Shown: positions 16,951-24,937 of the stretch, one piece after another
Layout: each line of letters starts with the position of its first letter
How positions within the stretch are numbered: the first letter of the stretch is position 1
NCBI RefSeq assembly: GCF_036347135.1
Contig: NZ_CP108938.1
Span: 806,001 to 870,000 of the forward strand
Direction: 5' to 3'
DNA length: 64,000 nucleotides
Source: Streptomyces sp. NBC_00775
Lineage (GTDB): Bacteria; Actinomycetota; Actinomycetes; Streptomycetales; Streptomycetaceae
Translations under genes and position numbers: made by a program
The notes under the pieces: generated by a model
What the model was told of the DNA's origin: nothing
Seen by the model: only the letters and a program-made list of their open reading frames with translations
The model's database searches: none

Positions 16951-18051
16951 CGCGGTGCAGGTGAAGGTACGTTCCGAAAGAGGAAGTGCGTGCTTGGTTC
17001 TCGCTCCGCACGATGCGCAGTCCATGGTGGTGTGCGCGGGGTGCACGAGGCGGACGTCCCGCCCGTGCTTGCGGCCCATCTCCAGCAGGGCCTTCTTGGT
17101 GGCGCCGATGGCGGCGTCGGCGGCCTTGCGGGCCATGGTGGTTCTGGCGAGGAATTTTGGGCGGAAGTCCTCCACGGCGATCGCGTCGTGGTCGGTCACG
17201 ACACCCTTGGCCCACTTACGGCCGGTGTCCTGCCGCTGCCGGGCGACGTTCTTGTACGCCTTCGCCCGCAGCTTCTTCGCTTCGCGGTAGCCCTTCGACG
17301 CAGCCTGTCCCTTGGCGGGTTTGCGGCGGGCCATCATCCGGTCGTACCGCGACAGTTTCGCCTTGGCCTTCCGGCCGTGCTGGGCATGGGGGAGGTCATG
17401 AGCGTCCGAGGTGGTGGTGGCGGTCTCCTTGACGCCCCAGTCGATCCCGATCACGCGGCCGGTTGCGGGGAGCGGCTGGGCTTGGGCGGGGACAACGAAG
17501 GAGGCGTACCAGTGGCCGACGCTGTCGCGGTACACGCGCACGCTGGACGGGGCGGCGGGCAGCTCGCGCGACCACACCACGGTCAGGGCGATGCCGCCCG
17601 CGAGGTACAGGCGGCCGTCCTTCAGCCGGAACCCGCGCTTGGTGTAGTTGAGTGTCGGGTCGGCCTCGCGCTTCTTCTTCCACTTCGGCATCCCGGCCCG
17701 CTGCCGCTGCGGCAGGCGTTCCCTGATGTCCTTCTGCGCCTTCGCGCGGGACTTGCCGAAGTCCCGGATGATCTGTTGCTGCGGAACACTGGCACCCTCC
17801 CGCAGCCACGGCGTTCTCGCGCGGGCATCGGTCAGCATCATGTCGAGCTGGGCCGGACCGCAGGTCTGCCTGTCCTCGGGGGGCGCCTTGTTGTGCGCGT
17901 GCACGGCCTGGGACTTGGCCACGCACTCGTTCCACACCCACCGGCACCGGTCCCACTCCGCAAGCAACCGCGGGCGAGCGGTCGACGACACGCGGAGCCG
18001 GTAGGTGTACCGGGCATGCCCGATACCCTCCACCGCCGCTGGTGTCGTCAT
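16828..18051 (-). mobile_element. tnpB: TnpB (RNA-guided nuclease) of an IS1341-type element
   Basis: A 407-residue OrfB/TnpB protein. The N-terminal HTH_OrfB domain (RYTYRLRVSSTARPRLLAEW, then RCRWVWNECVA) is complete. The RuvC core shows the three acidic residues: IGIDWGVKE, AVEDF and PRDKNSA. The Cys4 zinc knuckle (CASCG ... CTACG) lies between the second and third. It therefore looks like an intact nuclease that cuts DNA next to a target-adjacent motif with a right-end guide RNA. No tnpA transposase is nearby, so this is a solo, IS1341-type copy. It is inserted against the direction of the rhaD-rhaB transcript. Its ATG lies 29 bp from that of a divergent ribbon-helix-helix gene. Confidence 0.92.
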
Positions 18052-18080
18052 GACACCAAACTACCACTACGATTCGGGAC

Positions 18081-18239
18081 ATGACCGATGAAGTACGCAT
18101 CACGCTCAGACTGCCCGCCGACCTTCATGCCTGGCTGGCCGCTCAGGCCAAGTCCGCCCGCAGGTCCCTCAACTCCGAGATCGTGTACCGCCTGGAGGGC
18201 GAGCGCACCACCGTCGAGCCAGACAGCGAATCGCCCTGA
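18081..18239 (+). CDS. Arc-type ribbon-helix-helix DNA-binding protein divergent from tnpB
   Basis: A 52-residue protein too short for most gene calls: it begins MTDEVRITLRLPADLHAWLA and continues AQAKSARRSLNSEIVYRLEG. This is the Arc/MetJ ribbon-helix-helix plan: a short beta strand (VRITLRLP), helix A (ADLHAWLAAQAKSA), then RSLNSEIVYRLEG as helix B. Proteins of this fold dimerise and repress their own promoter. Only 29 bp separate its ATG from that of tnpB, so both promoters must overlap or lie in the opposite gene, and the protein may regulate tnpB. A role as an element-encoded regulator is inference. Confidence 0.75.
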   Translation: MTDEVRITLRLPADLHAWLAAQAKSARRSLNSEIVYRLEGERTTVEPDSESP

Positions 18240-18248
18240 CGGCGATTC
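18228..18248. terminator. Hairpin overlapping the stop of the ribbon-helix-helix gene
   Basis: GAATCGCC-CTGAC-GGCGATTC is a perfect 8-bp stem with a 5-base loop that contains the TGA stop. It may be an intrinsic terminator (no T-run follows) or the left-end hairpin of the TnpB element. Confidence 0.5.
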
Positions 18249-18323
18249 ACCTTTCCCCGCCCTGCTCCGCAGAGGTCCGATCCCTCCCCGACCTGAAGGC
18301 CGGCGCATCCTCGGAGGAACCCG

Positions 18324-19766
18324 GTGACGGCTGCGAAGTCGTACGCCGCGGTCGACCTCGGCGCGTCCAGCGGACGCGTCATGGTCGGCCGCGTCGGCCC
18401 CGACACCCTGGAACTCACCGAGGCGCACCGCTTCCCCAACCGCCCGGTGCGTGTCCCCGAAGGCCTGCGCTGGGACATCCTCTCCCTGTACGCGGGCGTC
18501 CTCGACGGTCTGCGCGCGGCCGGGCAGGTCGACTCGGTCGGCATCGACAGCTGGGCCGTGGACTACGGCCTGCTGGACGCCGACGGGGCGCTGCTCGGCA
18601 ACCCGGTGCACTACCGCGACGCCCGCACGGAGGGCGTCGCGCAGAAGGTGTGGGCCACCGTGCCCGCCACCGAGCTGTACGCGGCGACCGGGCTCCAGTA
18701 CGCCCCGTTCAACACGCTGTACCAGTTGACGGCGGCCCGCCATTCGGCACAACTCGCTTCCGCCGAGCGCCTGTTGCTCGTCCCGGACCTGCTGACGTAC
18801 TGGCTCACGGGCGAGGCGGGCACCGAGCTCACCAACGCCTCGACCACCCAGCTGATCGACCCGCGCACGCGCGACTGGTCGTACGACCTGGCGACGCGGC
18901 TCGGCATCGACCTCAAGCTGTTCGCGCCGCTGCGCCGCCCCGGCGACCCGGCGGGTCTGCTGCTCCCGCACGTGCTGGAGGAGACCGGGCTGACCGGTCC
19001 GGTCCCGGTGACCACGGTCGGTTCCCACGACACCGCCTCGGCGGTGGCCGCCGTGCCCGCCACCGGGGAGCGGTTCGCGTACATCTGCACCGGCACCTGG
19101 TCCCTGGCGGGCCTGGAGCTGGACGCGCCGGTGCTCACCGAGGCGAGCCGGGCGGCCAACTTCACCAATGAGCTGGGCCTCGACGGCACGGTCCGCTATC
19201 TGCGGAACATCATGGGGCTGTGGCTGCTCCAGGAGTGCGTACGGGAATGGGGACACCCCGACTTGGGGGATCTCCTGTCGGCCGCCGCCGAGGTCGCGCC
19301 GCTGCGGTCCGTCGTGGACGCGGGCGACGCGGCGTTCCTGGCACCGGGCCGGATGGTGTCCCGGATCGCCGACGCCTGCCGGGAGTCGGGGCAGCCGGTG
19401 CCCGAGTCGCCCGCCGAGGTCACGCGCTGCATCCTCGACTCCCTCGCGCTCGCCCATCGCCGGGCGGTCACCGAGGCCCAGTCGCTCGCCGGCCACCCGG
19501 TCGACGTCGTGCACATCGTCGGCGGCGGCACCCGCAACGCCCTGCTGTGCCAACTGACCGCCGACGCCTGCGGCCTGCCGGTCGTGGCGGGTCCGGCGGA
19601 GGCGGCCGCGCTGGGCAACGTCCTCGTCCAGGCCCGGGCCCACGGGCTGGTGGGCGACCGCGCGGAGATGCGTGAACTGCTCGCCCGTACCCAGCCGTTG
19701 CGGCGGTACGAGCCGCGGGGTGACACGGCGGCCTGGCGGGCGGCCGAGGCGAGGCTCGCCCCGTAA
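18324..19766 (+). CDS. rhaB: Rhamnulokinase
   Basis: A 480-residue FGGY-family sugar kinase. The N-terminal phosphate loop is AAVDLGASSGRVMVG; later ATPase motifs are TVGSHDTASAV, ICTGTWSLAGLE and VHIVGGGTRNALL. It phosphorylates L-rhamnulose at C1, feeding RhaD. The GTG start at 18324 has GGAGG six bases upstream. In the ancestral order it should follow rhaD directly; the TnpB element and its RHH gene now lie between, so its transcription may depend on read-through or a new promoter. Confidence 0.93.
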   Translation: MTAAKSYAAVDLGASSGRVMVGRVGPDTLELTEAHRFPNRPVRVPEGLRWDILSLYAGVLDGLRAAGQVDSVGIDSWAVDYGLLDADGALLGNPVHYRDARTEGVAQKVWATVPATELYAATGLQYAPFNTLYQLTAARHSAQLASAERLLLVPDLLTYWLTGEAGTELTNASTTQLIDPRTRDWSYDLATRLGIDLKLFAPLRRPGDPAGLLLPHVLEETGLTGPVPVTTVGSHDTASAVAAVPATGERFAYICTGTWSLAGLELDAPVLTEASRAANFTNELGLDGTVRYLRNIMGLWLLQECVREWGHPDLGDLLSAAAEVAPLRSVVDAGDAAFLAPGRMVSRIADACRESGQPVPESPAEVTRCILDSLALAHRRAVTEAQSLAGHPVDVVHIVGGGTRNALLCQLTADACGLPVVAGPAEAAALGNVLVQARAHGLVGDRAEMRELLARTQPLRRYEPRGDTAAWRAAEARLAP

Positions 19767-19789
19767 TGAACCGCGAGGCGCGTACGCGG

Positions 19790-19820
19790 CGGTGCGCGGT
19801 GTCTCCCGTACCGCGCACCG
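19790..19820. promoter_or_regulatory. Strong hairpin between rhaB and lutA
   Basis: CGGTGCGCGGT and ACCGCGCACCG form a perfect 11-bp stem around a 9-base loop, 46 bp upstream of the lutA start. It could be the rhaB terminator or a structure limiting read-through into lutABC; there is no T-run. Confidence 0.55.
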
Positions 19821-19866
19821 GCCGCGTAGTCTGCACTCATCCGATGATCGAGAACGAGGAGCCGCG

Positions 19867-20622
19867 ATGCGTGTCGCTCTGTTCCTGACCTGTGTCAACG
19901 ACACGCTGTATCCGGACACCGGCCGCGCCGTGGTGAAACTGCTGACCAGGCTGGGTGTCGACGTCGACTTCCCGATGGGTCAGACATGTTGCGGGCAGGC
20001 GCACTACAACACCGGGTATCGCCATGAGGCCGAGCCGCTGGCCCGGCATTTCTCCGATGTTTTCGGGGAGTACGAGGCGATCGTGACACCGTCCGGCTCG
20101 TGCGGGGCGATGGTGCGGGAGCTGTATCCGCGGATGGGTGAGCGGGCGCGCGCCGAGGGGCGTGGCGACACCCTGGCCCAGACGCTGGCGCCGGTCGTAC
20201 CGAAGACGTACGAGCTCACGGAGTTCCTCGTCGACGTCCTCGGTGTGACGGACGTCGGGGCGTACTACCCGCACACGGTGACCTATCACCCCACCTGTCA
20301 CGGCCTGCGCAGTCTGGGTCTGGGCGACCGGCCGCGCCGACTGCTCCAGGCCGTCAAGGGACTTGAACTGCGCGAGCTGCCCGGCGCCGACGAGTGCTGC
20401 GGCTTCGGCGGCACCTTCGCCGTCAAGAACTCCGATGTCTCCGCGGCGATGGGCGCCGACAAGGTGCGCAACGCCGAGTCGACGGGCGCCGATGTGCTGT
20501 GCGCCGCCGACAACTCCTGTCTGATGCACATCGGCGGCACGATGGGCCGCCTCAACACGGGCATGCGGCCCGTGCACATCGCGGAGATCCTGGCGAGCAC
20601 GGAAGAGGAGCCCTTGGTATGA
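19867..20622 (+). CDS. lutA: L-lactate oxidase complex subunit LutA (Fe-S protein)
   Basis: A 251-residue protein with two CCG (heterodisulfide-reductase type) cysteine-rich domains: MGQTCCGQAHYNTG and ADECCGFGGTFAVKN, each with the upstream Cys of the motif (FLTCVND, YHPTCHG). LutA, LutB and LutC together oxidise L-lactate to pyruvate. GAGGAG lies before the ATG. The gene overlaps lutB by 4 bp (GTATGA). Its position after the rhamnose genes makes sense because RhaD delivers L-lactate. Confidence 0.92.
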   Translation: MRVALFLTCVNDTLYPDTGRAVVKLLTRLGVDVDFPMGQTCCGQAHYNTGYRHEAEPLARHFSDVFGEYEAIVTPSGSCGAMVRELYPRMGERARAEGRGDTLAQTLAPVVPKTYELTEFLVDVLGVTDVGAYYPHTVTYHPTCHGLRSLGLGDRPRRLLQAVKGLELRELPGADECCGFGGTFAVKNSDVSAAMGADKVRNAESTGADVLCAADNSCLMHIGGTMGRLNTGMRPVHIAEILASTEEEPLV

Positions 20623-22115
20623 GCGGGACCTTCGTCGGCATGCCGGCGTTTCCCAAGGCCGCGCACGAAGCGGTGCATAACGCCACCCTGCGCGGCAATC
20701 TGCGCCACGCCACCCACACGATCCGCTCCAAGCGTGCCAAGGCGGTCGCGGAGGTGTCCGACTGGGCCGCGCTGCGCGAGGCGGGCAAACAGATCAAGGA
20801 CCACACCCTGCGTCATCTCGACGACTATCTCGTCCAGTTGGAGGAGTCGGTCACGGCGGCCGGCGGCATCGTGCACTGGGCCGCCGACGCCGACGAGGCC
20901 AACCGGATCGTCGTGGAACTGGTCAAGATGACCGGCGAGACGGAGGTCGTCAAGGTCAAGTCGATGGCCACGCAGGAGATCGGACTCAACGAGGCCCTCG
21001 AAGCCGAGGGCATCCACGCCTACGAGACCGATCTCGCCGAACTCATCGTGCAGTTGGGCAAGGACCGGCCGTCGCACATCCTGGTCCCGGCGATCCACCG
21101 CAACCGCGGCGAGATCCGCGACATCTTCGCCCGTGAGATGAGCGAGTGGGGCCGGCCGGCCCCCGAGGGACTGACCGACACGCCCGCCGAGCTGGCCGAG
21201 GCCGCCCGGCTGCATCTGCGGGAGAAGTTCCTGCGCGCCAAGGTCGGTGTCTCCGGCGCCAACTTCATGGTCGCCGAGACCGGCACGCTCGTCGTGGTGG
21301 AGTCCGAGGGCAACGGCCGTATGTGCCTGACGCTCCCCGAGACCCTGATCTCGGTCGTCGGGATCGAGAAGATCGTGCCAACCTGGCAGGACCTGGAGGT
21401 GTTCCTCCAGACGCTTCCCCGCTCCTCGACGGCCGAGCGCATGAACCCGTATACCTCGACCTGGACGGGCACGAGGGACGGCGGAGCCGGGGAAGGGGAC
21501 GGACCCCAGACCTTCCACCTGGTCCTCCTCGACAACGGCCGCACCGACACGCTCGCCGACGAGGTCGGCCGCCAGGCGCTGCGCTGCATCCGCTGCTCGG
21601 CGTGTCTCAACGTGTGCCCGGTGTACGAGCGGGCGGGCGGTCACGCCTACGGCTCGGTCTACCCGGGCCCGATCGGCGCCATCCTGAGCCCCCAGCTCCG
21701 GGGCACCGGAAGCGAGATCGACGCCTCACTCCCCTACGCCTCCACGCTGTGCGGTGCCTGCTACGAGGTCTGCCCGGTCGCCATCGACATCCCGGAAGTC
21801 CTCGTCCATCTGCGGGAACGGGTCGCCGAGGGCGGTCAGGCCACACGGGGCGGCAACAGGGTCGTCCTCAAGCCCGCGAAGGGGCATGCCGCCGAGCGGG
21901 CGGCGATGCGGGCGGCGCGCTGGGCGTTCAGCCATCCCGGCGCGCTGCGCACCGGCCAGCGGCTCGCCTCGCGGACACGCCGCTTCCATCCGCGGACCCT
22001 GCCGGGCCCCGGCAGGGCGTGGAGCGAGACCCGTGATCTGCCGGCGGTGCCCGCGGAGCCGTTCCGCGACTGGTGGCAGCGTACGCAGGGCGGCAAGGAG
22101 GCGGAGGCGAAGTGA
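20619..22115 (+). CDS. lutB: L-lactate oxidase complex subunit LutB (Fe-S protein)
   Basis: A 498-residue protein. Residues ~60-300 form the DUF162/LUD domain; around 325-390 are two 4Fe-4S binding blocks, CIRCSACLNVCPVYE and CGACYEVCPVAIDIPE; a C-terminal Arg/Trp-rich tail follows. LutB is the core electron-transfer subunit of lactate oxidation and is expected to be cytoplasmic. It starts inside the lutA stop codon and its own stop overlaps the GTG of lutC, so the three are translationally coupled. Confidence 0.93.
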   Translation: MSGTFVGMPAFPKAAHEAVHNATLRGNLRHATHTIRSKRAKAVAEVSDWAALREAGKQIKDHTLRHLDDYLVQLEESVTAAGGIVHWAADADEANRIVVELVKMTGETEVVKVKSMATQEIGLNEALEAEGIHAYETDLAELIVQLGKDRPSHILVPAIHRNRGEIRDIFAREMSEWGRPAPEGLTDTPAELAEAARLHLREKFLRAKVGVSGANFMVAETGTLVVVESEGNGRMCLTLPETLISVVGIEKIVPTWQDLEVFLQTLPRSSTAERMNPYTSTWTGTRDGGAGEGDGPQTFHLVLLDNGRTDTLADEVGRQALRCIRCSACLNVCPVYERAGGHAYGSVYPGPIGAILSPQLRGTGSEIDASLPYASTLCGACYEVCPVAIDIPEVLVHLRERVAEGGQATRGGNRVVLKPAKGHAAERAAMRAARWAFSHPGALRTGQRLASRTRRFHPRTLPGPGRAWSETRDLPAVPAEPFRDWWQRTQGGKEAEAK

Positions 22116-22759
22116 GCAGCAGGGATGTGATCCTGGGCCGGGTGCGGCGGGCGATCGCCGACGTACGACAGGACGACACGCCGTACGAGCAGGCCGTCGA
22201 CCGGAGTTATCTGCGCGAGCACGGGGCTCGGAGTGTCGCGGAGACGGTGGATCTGCTCGCCGAGAACCTGGCGGACTATCGCGCGCTCGTGCACCACTGC
22301 GACGCCGACGGTCTGGCGGCGACGATCGCCGGGCTGCTCGCCGAGCGGGGTTCGGCGTCGGTGGTCGTACCGGCGGGGCTGGACGAGGCGTGGCTCGCGG
22401 CGACCGAGGTGACGCGTGTCCCCGACCGGCTCGACAACACGCCGCATGAGCTGGACGCCGTCGACAGCGTGGTCACGGCGTGTGCGGTGGCGATCGCGGA
22501 GACCGGCACCCTCGTCCTCGACGGCTCCCCCGACCAGGGCCGCCGCCGCATCACCCTGGTCCCCGACCATCACATCTGTGTCGTACGGGTCCCCGACCAG
22601 GTCGTCTCCTCCGTGCCCCAGGCCCTGGAGCGCCTCGACCCGGCCCGCCCGTTGACGTGGATCTCCGGGCCGTCGGCGACCAGTGACATCGAGCTGGACC
22701 GGGTCGAGGGGGTGCATGGTCCGCGCACCCTGGAGGTGGTGCTGGTGAGCGGGGAGTGA
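22112..22759 (+). CDS. lutC: Lactate utilization protein LutC
   Basis: A 215-residue LUD-domain (DUF162) protein; AVAIAETGTLVLDGSPDQGRR is the family signature. It is the third component of the LutABC lactate oxidation system. The GTG start overlaps the lutB stop (AAGTGA), and residues VSSRDVILGRVRRAI match the usual N-terminus, so the longer frame from 22073 is rejected. Confidence 0.92.
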   Translation: MSSRDVILGRVRRAIADVRQDDTPYEQAVDRSYLREHGARSVAETVDLLAENLADYRALVHHCDADGLAATIAGLLAERGSASVVVPAGLDEAWLAATEVTRVPDRLDNTPHELDAVDSVVTACAVAIAETGTLVLDGSPDQGRRRITLVPDHHICVVRVPDQVVSSVPQALERLDPARPLTWISGPSATSDIELDRVEGVHGPRTLEVVLVSGE

Positions 22760-22781
22760 GGGCCGCGGTTAGCGTGAGGGA

Positions 22782-23936
22782 ATGATCCGGTTCGAGCAGG
22801 TCACCAAGCGCTATCCGGACGGGACGACCGCCGTGGACGGTCTCTCTTTCGAGGTCGCCGAGGGTGAACTCGTCACGCTCGTCGGTCCGTCGGGCTGCGG
22901 CAAGACGACGACCATGATGATGGTGAACCGGCTGATCGAGCCGACGTCGGGACGGATCCTCGTGAACGGTGAGGACATCGCCACCGTCGACCCGGTGCGG
23001 CTGCGGCGACGCATCGGATATGTCATCCAGCAGGCCGGCCTGTTCCCGCACCGGACCATTCTCGACAACACGGCGACCGTGCCGACACTGGTCGGCTGGA
23101 AGAAGGCGAAGGCACGGGCGCGCGCCGCCGAACTGCTCGATCTGGTGGGCCTGGATCCGAAGACGTACGGATCGCGCTATCCGGACCAGCTGTCGGGCGG
23201 TCAGCGTCAGCGGGTCGGGGTGGCGCGGGCGCTGGCCGCCGACCCGCCCGTGCTGCTCATGGACGAGCCGTTCGGGGCCGTCGACCCGGTGGTGCGCGAG
23301 CAGTTGCAGGACGAGTTCCTGCGGATGCAGCAGGCGGTGCGCAAGACGGTGCTGCTGGTCACGCACGACATCGAGGAGGCGGTGCGGCTCGGCGACCGGA
23401 TCGCGGTGTACGGGCAGGGGCGCATCGAGCAGTTCGACACGCCCGGCGCGGTGCTCGGCACGCCCGCCACGCCGTACGTCGCCGAGTTCGTGGGCGCCGA
23501 CCGCGGTCTGAAGCGGCTGTCGGTCACCACGATCGAGGTCGACGACCTGGAGCAGCCACCGATCGCACGCCTGGACGAACCCGCCGCGCAGGCGGCTTCC
23601 CGACTGCACGCGGAGGGTGCGCGCTGGGCCGTCGTGCTCGACACGCAGGGCGATCTGCACGGATGGGTCGGCGTCGACGAGCTCGGGGCGGGCGGTGCTG
23701 TCGGCGACCTCGCCCACCATATGAACTCGTGGGTACCGGTGGGTGCCCCGCTGAAGCAGGCCTTCGGCGTGATGCTCCAGCACGACGCCGGCTGGGTCGC
23801 CGTGCTGGACGGGGCGCGCTTCCTCGGCGTGCTGACCCCGGCGAAGCTGCACGAGGCGCTGCGACGCTCGGTGGACGCGGACGCGCGCGGCGTGCCGCGG
23901 GGTCAGGTGGAGTTCGACTCGGTGGCGGACGCCTGA
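22782..23936 (+). CDS. Osmoprotectant (glycine betaine type) ABC transporter ATP-binding protein
   Basis: A 384-residue ATPase of the OpuCA/ProV class: Walker A GPSGCGKTT, Q-loop VIQQAGLFPHRTI, signature LSGGQRQRVGVARAL, Walker B VLLMDEPFGAVD, and His in VTHDIEEAV. The last ~125 residues form a CBS-domain pair, which in OpuA/OpuC ATPases senses ionic strength and gates transport. It starts 22 bp after lutC. Its permeases and binding protein lie on the opposite strand beyond a membrane-protein gene (23903-27257), a split layout unlike the usual single operon. Confidence 0.88.
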   Translation: MIRFEQVTKRYPDGTTAVDGLSFEVAEGELVTLVGPSGCGKTTTMMMVNRLIEPTSGRILVNGEDIATVDPVRLRRRIGYVIQQAGLFPHRTILDNTATVPTLVGWKKAKARARAAELLDLVGLDPKTYGSRYPDQLSGGQRQRVGVARALAADPPVLLMDEPFGAVDPVVREQLQDEFLRMQQAVRKTVLLVTHDIEEAVRLGDRIAVYGQGRIEQFDTPGAVLGTPATPYVAEFVGADRGLKRLSVTTIEVDDLEQPPIARLDEPAAQAASRLHAEGARWAVVLDTQGDLHGWVGVDELGAGGAVGDLAHHMNSWVPVGAPLKQAFGVMLQHDAGWVAVLDGARFLGVLTPAKLHEALRRSVDADARGVPRGQVEFDSVADA

Positions 23937-24859
23937 GTCGTGGACCGGGCGGTGCGGTCCGGCCGGTTCGAGCGGTCGAGGAGTCCGAAGGCCCAGCGTT
24001 CGTTGAAGCCCGCCAGGAAACCGACGGCGCACCAGAAACCCCAGAAGGCGGTGCCCTGTCCTTCCGTGTTGTCGGCGCAGATCTCGGCGGGCGTGGCGGG
24101 CATGTCGAACAGGGTGATGAAACCCGCGTTGAGCAGGAAGTAGACGGCCAGCGCCAGGATCCAGCCGACGAAGACCCGGTAGACGCCTTCGTGCCGCATA
24201 CCGCGGGCCAGCTGGCCGGGAGCGACCGCACCCCGGTCGCCGTTCGTCCTGCGGCGCGTCAACTCCTCGCCGCTGTTGCGCAGCCGTACGAGCACGCTGA
24301 GCACCGCGCCGAAGGCCCCCACTCCTCCGCAGACGAAGGCGCCCATGAGGCTCCAGCGGTCGGTGCAGCCCACCTCGACCCGCAACAGGTCGAGCAGCCC
24401 CGCGGCTCCCACCACCAAGGGCACCATCAGCAGCACGACGCTGATGAGCGCCCCCAGACTGAGCCCCACGTTGAGGCCACGGCTGACGGCCAGCGCGCAG
24501 TCCTCGTCGATGCGCGCCCGCAGTCCTGAGATCTCCTTGTGGAGATAGTCGGCCAGGTGACGGTCGGGTTCGGTGTCGGTCAGCCGCCCGTCGCGCAGCA
24601 CGTTGCTCAGCACGCTGCCGACGGTGATCCGCAGCGACTGTCTGGTCTGCGACTCGAAGGCCCGCTGCGATGCGCCGTAGAGCAGCTGAAGCTGCACCTG
24701 CTGCTTGGGATAGACGCTCTCGAACCGCTCGTACGCCGTCTCGCGGCCGGGCTCGACGAGATTCGCCAGCCCGTCGGCCTTGGTGTCGGTGCGGGCCCCC
24801 AGGACCGCTTCACGTAATGTCTGCCGCCATGTCCGGCGGAATCCCCCGTAATCCCCCAT
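23903..24859 (-). CDS. Membrane protein of unknown function
   Basis: A 318-residue protein not matched to a named family. The N-terminal third is soluble and helical; then two hydrophobic segments (LGALISVVLLMVPLVVGAAG; MGAFVCGGVGAFGAVLSVLV), a charged loop (NSGEELTRRRTNG), and further segments (FVGWILALAVYFLLNAGFI; FWGFWCAVGFLAGFNERWAF). It ends in a Ser/Thr-rich tail that overlaps the 3' end of the ABC ATPase gene by 34 bp. It lies 78 bp downstream of the osmoprotectant binding-protein gene, so co-transcription is likely; a link to osmotic stress is only suggested by position. Confidence 0.75.
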   Translation of the reverse strand: MGDYGGFRRTWRQTLREAVLGARTDTKADGLANLVEPGRETAYERFESVYPKQQVQLQLLYGASQRAFESQTRQSLRITVGSVLSNVLRDGRLTDTEPDRHLADYLHKEISGLRARIDEDCALAVSRGLNVGLSLGALISVVLLMVPLVVGAAGLLDLLRVEVGCTDRWSLMGAFVCGGVGAFGAVLSVLVRLRNSGEELTRRRTNGDRGAVAPGQLARGMRHEGVYRVFVGWILALAVYFLLNAGFITLFDMPATPAEICADNTEGQGTAFWGFWCAVGFLAGFNERWAFGLLDRSNRPDRTARSTTQASATESNST

Positions 24860-24937
24860 GGAGAACGTGTACCGAGGACCGGCCCTGGCGGGAACCCACC
24901 GCACCGCACCAGTCCGGTCACGGACGTCACGGACCTG

